Below are positions 55,228 to 64,000 of a DNA stretch of 64,000 nt, in pieces. Below the pieces are notes generated by a model. It was not told the DNA's origin and made no database searches. It saw nothing but the letters and a program-made list of their open reading frames with translations. The stretch is from Saccharum officinarum. Taxonomy: Eukaryota; Streptophyta; Magnoliopsida; Poales; Poaceae. The stretch covers positions 97,270,701 to 97,334,700 of the forward strand of contig CM036159.1 in the NCBI GenBank assembly GCA_020631735.1, read 5' to 3'. The position numbers were made by a program, and so were the translations under genes. How positions within the stretch are numbered: the stretch's first letter is position 1; every line of letters starts with the position of its first letter.

Positions 55228-58200
55228 CAAGGAACAAAAGTCTCAATATAACCATCTCATGAAAATGACTAGAACATCCTCAAACAGGGCCCACAAGTCA
55301 GTTTGAAGTGCTGTTCTAACACTTAGAAAAATTTCCTAAGTCCTAATGCAGTCACAGTTTCAATGTACACCACTTTAGGGCTCTATAGTTACTAATCTAG
55401 GCCGAATTAGCTCAAGTTCTTATTGACATATTTATAGTACTCACATAGCTCTATGATTTTGTCAATAGCACCATCACCTGATTCTCACTGGTTTAGGAAA
55501 TATAGAGCGGGGAAAAATCGGGTTCAGTCCGGGTTTCACTGAAATTTAGTTTCAGTTTCCTTGTGACCTAATTTGGCAAGTTATATCTCACTAACCCAGC
55601 CGAGTCAGCTCGTGACCCTATTGACAATTTTATTGTACACCTATAGCTCTACATTCTTGTTAACTATGGCTCTCTTTGAATCAGCCTAGATAACAAGTGG
55701 TGAGGCGCTAAAGTCGTGCTGTCAGTCTTAGTGTTTGACTGAATCGGGGATTTTGATTCAGTTTCGTCAGAGTTCAAGTGTTGAACTCATTCGCGTCCGT
55801 GGCCGACAGTGAGCAGAAATTCGACGACGCGTGGCCACCGCGTGTCACCGCTGTGATCGCGCTCGAGCGGGTGAGGTCCAGGGTCACGCCAGCTTGCCCC
55901 AAGTCCCCCTCCATTCACTCTATTCCCTCCCTCATCTCACTTGACTCCGTCAGAGCGCCGCCGAGTGCCTCGCTGCGCGCTGCACGGCCACCACCCGGTC
56001 TCTGTCAACTCCACCTTGCTTATTGCTCCACCAGCAACCACTGCGCCTTGCTGAGCTCTCCGACGCGTCGTTTGGCCTTAAGTGAGACGGAGTTGCATTT
56101 TTCCGCCGCCGCAGCCCCGTCGGGGTGCTGCCGGACGCCGGTGTGCGTGCGCATGCCAATGTAGCCCCTCCTAACCCATTGTTCTGCTCGGGCCTGTTCC
56201 GCATTGATGCCAGGAAGCCCAAGACGTCTTTGCCTTGCGCAGCTGTGCCCTGTGTTCGGCGGTCCGCCACCACCGAGCGCCGCCACCCGCCATTGCCGGT
56301 GGTGACCTACCTCGGGCTAACCCCAGCCGCCCCTAGGGACCTCAATCGAATCGCCGTCTTGTGAGGATCACAGTGGGGTGCTTGGATTCGCCAGATTTTT
56401 CACCGGCGGCGAGCTAGCGCCGGCCGGACCACCGTCCCCTGCCCTTGTGCCTTTGACGGGTGGGGTCCCATTGTCAGCGCGCGCCCCTTCCTCTGTTTTC
56501 TGATTCGGGCCACTGGGTGGGCCTGTTGGCTGAGAGGGCCCAGGGCCTTAGCAGGCCGGTTAAGTTCAGGCTCGTTTAGTTTTTTTTGAATTTGTTTTCT
56601 TTCTTTCCAGAAAGTGAAATATTGTGCTAAAGTTTGTAAAATCATAACTAGGGCTAGAAATGTCCAAATGAGGTGCTTTAAATTTTGGTGTGCTCTACAT
56701 AATGTCTAGTTTATTATAAAAATATAATATGTGCCATGTTTTGTGATGAAATAAATAGTTATTAATTATATCTTTTATTCATGTAGAAAAAGGAGAAAAT
56801 GATATCTCTTTCTGTGAAGCTCCAAATGACATGAAATTTTTATAGTGAACTTCTCTTACCATGAATAGATTATGGTTAAATTTTCATGCAGTTTGGATGT
56901 AGTTTGGTGGAGTTATATAATTATCTTGGTTTCTTAAATGGATCTTGTGTGAATTTTCATAATTTTTCTATAGATCCAGTAAGGGTGAAACTTGGTGAAT
57001 GTTGTTCTTATGTTAGAAAGATTTTAGGAAAAATATGAAATCTATTGTTTGATACTTTTCAATAGGGTTTCCTATTTATGCTAGAAATAGACCTACCATC
57101 TGTAATTTTTGATATCTCCATATCTGCTTGTCAAAATGAAGTGAAATTTTTATGGTAGCCTATGTGAAGCATTAGGTGGCTACTGTAATTTTTGTAGATT
57201 TTTATATATAGTTTTACTGTATGTTTCTTTAATCACCTAATTAACTAAATAAATTATGAAAGAATATTAAATAATTTATTTAGAAGTTAGCATTATACTT
57301 TCTGATGTTCCTTTGATATGCACAACAAGTTGGTAAACTTAGTTTGGTCCAATTGTGCCTTTGAATCGTCACTAAATATTTAAATTAGTGATTCTGCCAT
57401 TTCTGGACAGAATTGCTAGTTCAGAGAATTAACCTATAATAATGATGCTTTCATGCTTGGTGATCTATAGCAAAGTTGTTGAGAATTTTATGAACTAGTT
57501 GCTGGTAATTTTTGGTAGCATTTGGACTTATAGTTTAGAAATGACAGCTGTTCCAAGCTGGGTTCAGTTTTGGCAGTGCTGTCTGTCTTTTAGAACAGAT
57601 TCTGTACATATGCTATTTTAACTTGGTTTTGTGCTTACAGCGTTGCAATGTCATTGCATTCATCTTCACATCATTCATGCACATCCACAAATCATCATGT
57701 CATTTTTGGATGCATACATGAAATTCATTGGATGCATATACATGCAATAGGTGTGCCAAGAATCGTGTTACGAGCGAAGTCCCACTGGGTGTGGAACCCG
57801 AAGTTGAAGTCCGTTCGAGAACCGGAGGTCCAGTCCGACGAAGCCGGAGAAGACGTGGGAACCGTTCTTGAAGCCGAACCTTGATCTCTCTTCTTTCGGT
57901 TAAGGCAAGCCCCGGAGCATTATAAGCCTCCTACTTTTAAAGCAATTATCTATATATAAAGGTTATATGTATTGTTGCATTACGTGATAGGAGTTGGTTG
58001 GAAAACCTTGCTGCATTGATAACACTCCTTGTCCAGAAATTCGAACCATGAATCCTATGTAGACAGGATCGTATCTATGCTTAGCCCTGCTAAATTAGAC
58101 CGGTAGAAGTCGGGTGATTTCCTGTCACCTGCGAGATATAGGGCTTTGCCAGGTCACGGTTGGCTATATTTGCTATCGTGGAAGTGAACCATGTGTAATA

Positions 58201-59402
58201 AAATGAAATGAGACCGGGCGGGATGATGATAGTGAAACAGCAAGGCATGGAGGTCTTGGGTGTGGATCTATCCCCGTCTGTGTCGATTAAGGACCGAGAC
58301 CTGGAGCCTTCTATGTCATTTTGAACGCATGCCTGATATTTAGTTGGCCGGCCTGAGGTTGCCGACCGCGAAGCCTAGTAGCTCAACTCAGGCTGCGAAG
58401 TCGAAAAGTGAAAGTCGTCTCGGAAGGGAGCCAGAGGGTCCAAGGGCAGGTGAGTTAAAAGTCCTGAGCATCCTGGCCACTGGTATCCCCGAGAACGCGG
58501 CGCTGTTCGGGCCCACCCTGAGTTGTACCAAAGGTTATCTACGGCTGCCTTTAGCGGGGTTTGCCGGGTGAGTGTCAGGAATACCCCCTCCGCTGAGTTG
58601 GAATCGATTCGAGTCGCCGTCTCTCCCGGATAGTGAGAAACTTGACTGGTTATCTCCAGCGTAGATACACTAATTATTAATGATGGTTTAGAATTGATGA
58701 TAATGATGATGATGGCCTTATTATACCTGCTATGGTTAATATTGTTTGCTCCTAATAAAGTGATTGCTCTAGTACAGGTGCTAATCTAGATGACAAATTA
58801 ATGATTATTAACTTGATGCTTAAGCATTAATGATTACTTATCTGTAATAAGCTTTTCTGCAAATGAGTCAAGCTAGCCCACCTTATAAAGCCTTGCATAC
58901 TCCTTGGTGTCACCTTTGTTTCTGGTTTTTGTCGGGTAAGTCTAGCTGAGTACCTTCTCGTACTCAGGGTTTATTCCCACCTGTTGCAGGTAGCAGATTC
59001 GTACTCGTTGCTGCAAGTATTGTCTTCGCCATGTGGGTGTGAAGACTAGACCATATGGGCATGGTCTCTGTAGTATCTCTTCTGGTATGCTTTTGCAGGA
59101 TGTGACTATGTACTGGCAGTATTTGATTATTAAATGGTTTTAGAAATTATGTTGCTTCCGCTAATCTGTATTTTAGTTTTGTAATAAAATTATTGTACTC
59201 CGATGTATGAGAGCTACTTTTGAACTGTTGTAACAAGTGTTGTGTTATGTTGAATCATTACGATCTGGTTGCTCTCGGTTTGGTTTGAAATCCCTCGCGA
59301 TTTCGTGGACTACCGGAGTTATATGGGCTCAAGTTTGAGAATTTGATCGTTCGGTGATTGTTTTTGAACTTGTGCTCTTATAATTTGGACGGTTCCGTTA
59401 CA
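55228..59402 (+). repeat. Tekay-like LTR (solo or terminal), diverged
   Basis: Shares ordered blocks with the 5533 LTR: GC-rich island 55770-56570, GCAAGCCCCGGAGCAT at 57904, GACCGGTAGAAGTCGGGTGA at 58099, GAACGCATGCCTGA at 58322, GTAAGTCTAGCTGAGTACCT at 58937, and the end GGTTCCGTTACA at 59402. The sequences between are diverged, so this is a related family. No PBS follows 59402, so it is a solo LTR or a 3' LTR. The left end is hidden by the gap. A short acidic frame at about 57770-57884 parallels the ORF at 7674. Confidence 0.8.
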
Positions 59403-59461
59403 GTAAGCTCACCTCCATGCTGGAGTAGCCATTGCAATTTTAGTTAGTCGTTGACTAAATA

Positions 59462-60081
59462 ATGATGAAAAAACTAAACATTATTCTTATATGTGTGTCG
59501 ATCAAATATAGTCTGGGGTGTAAAACCACCCTATACGGACCAGAGGAAACAACTTATAAGAGCATCTTTGTCAAAATACTTATCTCGTGCCTCACTGCAG
59601 AAGAAACAACAGATCATATCATGTCTTCTTGTCCTTTTGCAGCCTCATTCTGGAATCATGTTGGAGCGGGACTGATCCACATTGCACCGGTCAGGGAACT
59701 CTGGGACTCTTCTCTTCCAACGAACATAACTCAAAGAAGCTCTCCTACATTTCTGCTCCTCTGTTGTTGGGAACTGTGGAAGCACCTCAATGCAGTAGTC
59801 TTCAACGGTATGCCTCCAAGCCTCTCTAGGCTCCTAGCAGCTTGCAGGGAATCAGCGAACACCTGGAAATGCAGAGTGCCAGTGTCCAAGAGGCACGAAT
59901 TTGATAGCCGGTGTATTTTGTTCCAAATGTAATCTCCTCCCCGCTCTTTCTTGTGTAACTCTGAATTTGCAGGCTTGACCTGCAGGGCGCTAGCCCTCCA
60001 CTACCGAGATCCTCTCAGCATCTGTGGTTAATATATTTCAGGTGGGGACTCTTCGTCTCCCCCGTCGCCTTTCAAAAAAAA
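59462..60081 (+). pseudogene. 3' end of a 5'-truncated LINE (L1 type)
   Basis: A 156-codon frame contains CLTAEETTDHIMSSCPFA and FWNHVG, the C..H..C pattern of the zinc-binding domain that follows the RT of plant L1 elements (zf-RVT), then a Trp-rich tail (CCWELWKHLNAVVFNG) also usual there. The upstream part has lost the first Cys motif and is not clearly LINE-like before about 59500. After the stop at 59932 come about 140 bases of 3' UTR and an A8 run at 60074-60081. Truncation is typical of target-primed reverse transcription. Confidence 0.75.
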
Positions 60082-60130
60082 CTTATCTCATCTCCAATGC
60101 TAAAAAAAACTACCATATAGGTACTTAAGA

Positions 60131-60985
60131 GCCTCCAACAGATTACCTAACTCATTACCAATATCTGAAATTTTTGAGTAATCATCAAAACACACACCCC
60201 TTCTCCCTCAAATGTAGGAGACGCAATACCCTCCCCTATCGATACTTTTTTTTGGTGGCAAGAAGTTTCTATCACGTGGTGGAAGGAAAAGAGAGGGGAT
60301 CCAAACATGCTAGAACTCCTGCAACCCGGCGGTGTCGACGTCCCCTTGATGAACTTGACTGCATACCTAGATCGGCAAGCTCATCGACCCACCACAATCA
60401 CCACCACCGCCGCCGCAACAGCTCCTCCCCCTCCACTGCATCCATCACTCGCCGACCAGGAGGGAGTGGGAGTCGGAGAGAGAGCCATTGGCCCAAGCGG
60501 CGAGGGAGCGGCGTATCTACCCATGCACAAGCAGGTGGATCCTATTGTCCTTGCGAGCTTGAGCAGCCCCACAACGCAAAAGGGTTCAAGGCAGCTATGG
60601 AGGAACCACGTGGAGGAAAGACAAGGGGCAGGCTAAGGGGTGGCGATGGAGGAGGAGTCGTGGCCAGGAGACGGAGGACGATGGACCATCCGCTAGCTTC
60701 CTGCTCTACGATCGACGACACCCCCCCCCACACACACATGGAGGCGACGGTGGTTGATGGGAATGGGGGAGAGGTGGGCTGATAACGAGGAGAGTGGGAG
60801 GTATGTTTTAATAAAGGACGTTGAGAGACTGACAAGACATAAAAATATTGGAGATGAGCTTTTGATAGTCTACTAGAGGAGAACAGAAAAGAGCATACTA
60901 ATAATCATAAGGTACCATCTATATGTACATTTGTTAAGGGATAAAAGATAGGTAATCTGTTAGACTGTTACAGAAGCTTTACTCT
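60131..60985. mobile_element. Probable non-autonomous TIR transposon with a GC-rich interior
   Basis: CCAACAGATTACCTA at 60136-60150 faces the near-complement TAGGTAATCTGTTAG at about 60949-60963, with weaker complementarity outside. The interior 60300-60780 is GC-rich and unlike the AT-rich ends, with overlapping frames on both strands (202 codons from 60174, 109 from 60307) but no domain that I recognise. It could be a captured gene fragment. TSD not found; superfamily not assigned. Confidence 0.45.
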
Positions 60986-62278
60986 AAGAGCGTACGAACA
61001 ATTGCCAAATCCTTAGTTGAAGAAAGATTCTATTGGCTATGAAAAAGGGAGATCAACACACTAGTGAAAGTACCGACTCTTGAAAACCACTCTCTCACAA
61101 TCACAACTCACATATGCCTCTTCACTCCAATGCTCTTTTATTTATTTATTTATTGCTTACAGAGCTCATATGTCAGCTAGCGATTTCTCGTTCCCGTTGA
61201 GGACGACACCCTAATAGCTGGTAGACCGATGAGCCATACCAAGGATTAATGAAGAGGTGGTGGTGGCGACGTGTGCGTGCGTGCGTGCACGAGTAGATCG
61301 AGTAGGTTAGATTAGAATAATAGGGTTTACATAGTAGTAGCTAGCAAGTGCGTGCATGCGTGCTCACCGTACCGATGCATTGTGAGAGTATAATCCGGGT
61401 CGATATGATGGAACCCCGGGCCAGGAAACTATATACAGTATGCATATGCATGGTACGACGCGCGTGGTACTGGTAGTGCATCAGTAGTCTCAGTAGTCTC
61501 CCTCCCTTTCTGCATGCAGCTGGCCTGCTGGTGTCTCTCGATGGATCCGTCGTCGTCTGCAAATTCCGCGTGCGGCCATACTGCGCGGCCGGATCGGACG
61601 ACTGAACGGCGGCGCGGCGTGCACGCATGTGCAGTGGATCCATGCATCTCGATGGGATGTGCGCGCGGTGGACGAACATGCATGTCCCTGGCCTGCTGTC
61701 TCTCTGCCTGCTGCTGCATGCACGCACATCAGTGGTGTCTCGATCGTCTGCGTGCACATCAGTGTTTTCTACTATATACTCCTATATACGTATGTCTGCA
61801 ACTGCGATTCTACGTACATGTACATATGTGTATATATTAATTATAATATAGAAGCACCGATCATGCATGCAATGGATTGGATCATCTTCGTATATGCTTG
61901 GGTCTGGTCAGTCGTGTGCGCACGGCCGGCATGCATGCACGCAGACACCTATCCGCCAGGTTCACGTGTAGGCGCCGCAGCAGTGTGAAGGAAAGTCATC
62001 TACAGTAATAGCTACGTGTCTTATATTTAGCTAGGAGTATCTTCTTCTTACTGTTTTACTGAATCGATTGATATATCTCCTTCGGAATATATATACTGAC
62101 TGAACAGTGATGAATGATCCATCGGACCGGAGCATAAGCATGCATGACTTTCTCATGCTCTGGCCGCTCGCACGATCGAGATATGCTGACACGATAGCTC
62201 ACCATCCAGCAGGTAAGCCATTAGCCATGCATGCATGATTATTGGCATGACACACACCATGCAATGCATTTTCGTACA
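60986..62278. other. Intergenic DNA rich in CATGCATG words
   Basis: No supported gene. It has a short GTGC/GTGT repeat at about 61268-61290 and many CATGCA (RY) words at 61350-62280. Overlapping frames on both strands around 61340-61990 have no domain. Confidence 0.4.
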
Positions 62279-62280
62279 TA

Positions 62281-62537
62281 CTCCCTCCGTCCATAAAAAC
62301 ATGCAATTCTCGCTTTTCGAGAAGTCAAACAGTTTGAACTTTGACTAAATTTATATAAAAAAATACTAATATTTATAATACAAAATAAGTATCATTAGAT
62401 TAGTTATAGAATATATTTTTTTAATAAATATATTTGGAGACATAAATGTTAATACTATTTACTATAAACTTGGTCAAACTTGAGTCAGTTTGACTGGCAC
62501 GCTTCCCATAATTGCTTGTTTTGTTGGACGGAGGGAG
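62281..62537. mobile_element. Intact Stowaway MITE
   Basis: Perfect 12-bp inverted ends CTCCCTCCGTCC and GGACGGAGGGAG, flanked by TA on both sides (62279-62280, 62538-62539). 257 bp, AT-rich, no ORF. Tc1/mariner-type ends. Confidence 0.9.
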
Positions 62538-62539
62538 TA

Positions 62540-63390
62540 CACAGCTAGCTGCACCCTGCACCAGCAGCTACGTGCTGCTGGTAAAACAACAACAATAGTA
62601 CTAATACTATATATATATAGCCAGTACAGTACGTGCAGTGGGAATTAAAATCATGCATGGCATCCGGCCATCTGGAAAGTTGATCCATCACAGACGACAG
62701 ATGAGCTGATCGACTGTGTTGGCTGATTGAAATGAAAGCTTAGCTACTCCTGCTTTACCACTACTACAAGCTAAGTGATGACTGTGCAGTGAGTGTTGTA
62801 GCCACGGCAAGTGCGAAGAATGCAGTACGCCCGTCTTTCCAAAGCACTATACCGTGACACACCCGGCCGGGACACAAACGCAAGCTTCCAAAGCCCACCG
62901 TTGTCTCCTTCCTCGTGCCAGCTAGCTTTTCACCTTTCTAGGATGTTGTAGGTCACGCCGTGCCATTGCTGAAGCCGACACCACGCACTAGCTAGCTAGC
63001 TAGTAGGCTACTCACCGCCTAGTGAAAACACGCAACTAGGTTACGTGCCGACAAAAATAACTTAGATTTAGCCAAATTTCTAGTAAAAATTATTCATATT
63101 TATAACTTTAAATTAATTTATTAAAAAAATACCTTTTGTGTTAATCTAATGGTATTTATTTGATATTATAAATATTGATAAGTTTTTATCTATAATTAAT
63201 TAAACTTGAGACGCTAAACTATGATAATATAATAGAATTGCATGTTTTTCTGGACGTTGGACTAGTATCATTCAGCAGACTATGAGCATGATGCACAATG
63301 CATTGCCCTGATGACCATCCGTGTCCATCTATTCTACATAGTACTATACAGTCAGCTACTGTATACTAGTCCTAGTTCATTCATTCTAGC
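62540..63390. other. Intergenic DNA
   Basis: No gene seen. Around 63045-63260 a decayed Stowaway-like AT-rich block is likely. GCTAGCTAGCTAG at 62991-63003 is a short simple repeat. Confidence 0.4.
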
Positions 63391-63506
63391 TAGGCAGCTC
63401 GTCGAGACAGTACATCTCGCTCATCTCATCTGTTGTACCCTGGCATGCTAGGCAGCTCGTCGAGACAGTACATCTCGCTCATCTCATCTGTTGTACCCTG
63501 GCATGC
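63391..63506. repeat. Tandem duplication, 2 x 58 bp
   Basis: Two adjacent copies beginning TAGGCAGCTCGTCGAGACAG at 63391 and 63449; I see no differences between them. Recent duplication or a local assembly artefact. Confidence 0.9.
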
Positions 63507-63573
63507 ACGTCGTCGCCTAGCTAGCTATAATTAATACTAGCATGCAGTACTATATATCATCATCAGTTATTAA

Positions 63574-63817
63574 GGTCCGGTTTAGATGCAAAATTTTTTG
63601 TAAAATGGGCACCGTAGTATTTTCGTTGTTATTTGGTAAATATTGTTCAATTATGATCTAATTAGGCTTAAAAGATTCGTCTCGTCCATTTTATCTAAAC
63701 TGTGTAATTAGTTTTATTTTTTATCTATATTTAATGCTTCATGCATGTGTCTAAAAATTCGATGTGACGGGGAATCTGAAAAATTTTACAAACTTTTTTT
63801 TGGAACTAAACAGGGCC
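63574..63817. mobile_element. Tourist-like MITE
   Basis: Inverted ends GGTCCGGTTTAG.. and ..CTAAACAGGGCC, TSD TAA at 63571-63573 and 63818-63820, 244 bp, no ORF. PIF/Harbinger type by TSD. Confidence 0.75.
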
Positions 63818-63833
63818 TAATCATATCATACTA

Positions 63834-64000
63834 GGGCCTCGTTTAGATGCTGAAAAAATTTCAGCCCGATGAATAGTACCACTTTCGTCTTATTTGACAA
63901 ATATTGTCCAATCGTGGACCAACTAGGCTCAAAAGATTCATCTCGTGATTTCCAACTAAATTGTGTAATTAGTTATTTTTTTATCTACATTTAATACTCC
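63834..64000. mobile_element. Tourist-like MITE, cut by the window end
   Basis: Starts GGGCCTCGTTTAGATGC and carries the AAAAGATTCATCTCGTGATT block seen in the neighbouring MITE. The right end is outside the window. Confidence 0.65.

Noticed and set aside
59462..59932. Independent host gene of 156 codons
   Set aside because: The C..H..C motif and Trp-rich tail are typical of a LINE ORF2 C-terminus, and a poly-A run follows.
61341..61990. Overlapping ORFs of 70-140 codons in the CATGCATG-rich region
   Set aside because: Frames on both strands, Cys/His/Met-rich because of the repeated words, no domain and no splice structure.

Overview
This is plant nuclear DNA, almost certainly from a grass of the sorghum/maize/Miscanthus kind. 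The evidence is nested LTR retrotransposons of grass type (a Tekay-like chromovirus with about 3.85-kb LTRs and SIRE/Maximus-like Copia elements), Stowaway and Tourist MITEs with CTCCCTCC or GGCC..TTTAG ends, and GC-rich islands. Three runs of exactly 100 N are scaffold gaps. I found no rRNA, tRNA, CRISPR or bacterial feature.

Layout. 1-1377: a fragment of a Tekay-like LTR, entered at 179 by a Copia-type LTR that runs into a gap. 1478-5527: low-repeat DNA with one doubtful two-membrane-segment gene (2419-3015), microsatellites and a degenerate repeat field. 5533-30088: a complete Ty3/gypsy Tekay-like element (TSD GCCAC) on the + strand. Its 3' LTR was split by a younger 10.2-kb, minus-strand, gag-only Copia-type element (18890-29087, TSD GCAAC). 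30094-32782: MITE-rich intergenic DNA. 33797-36192: a minus-strand DHHC palmitoyltransferase gene (PAT17-like) with six recognisable exons, two one-base breaks and no visible 3' exons. 37216-39990: a decayed gypsy element. About 40000-43777: a Tekay-like LTR on the minus strand. 43778-55127: a SIRE-like Copia element on the minus strand with gag, pol and a third ORF. 55228-59402: another Tekay-like LTR, on the + strand. 59462-60081: a LINE 3' end. 60131-60985: a terminal-inverted-repeat element. The rest is MITE-bearing intergenic DNA.

How the parts work together. The Tekay-like element encodes, in order, a 32-residue peptide that copies the histone H3 tail, a 287-residue acidic coiled-coil protein, and gag-protease-RT-RNase H-integrase followed by a broken chromodomain. 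The peptide and gag both start directly after a CAG, which suggests expression by splicing. The gag-only element keeps LTRs, primer-binding site, polypurine tract and a frameshifted gag with three zinc knuckles; it must have been moved by another element's enzymes.

The most interesting signals are (1) the histone H3-tail mimic, with the H3K4 and H3K9 sites kept but K14 and K18 replaced, in an element whose relatives carry a chromodomain; (2) an apparent internal promoter before the third ORF of the SIRE-like element that repeats the LTR promoter layout to the base (TATA box, 19 nt, then a 15-nt motif); and (3) arrays of short CCGG-containing motifs just upstream of the LTR TATA boxes, two of which end in assembly gaps.
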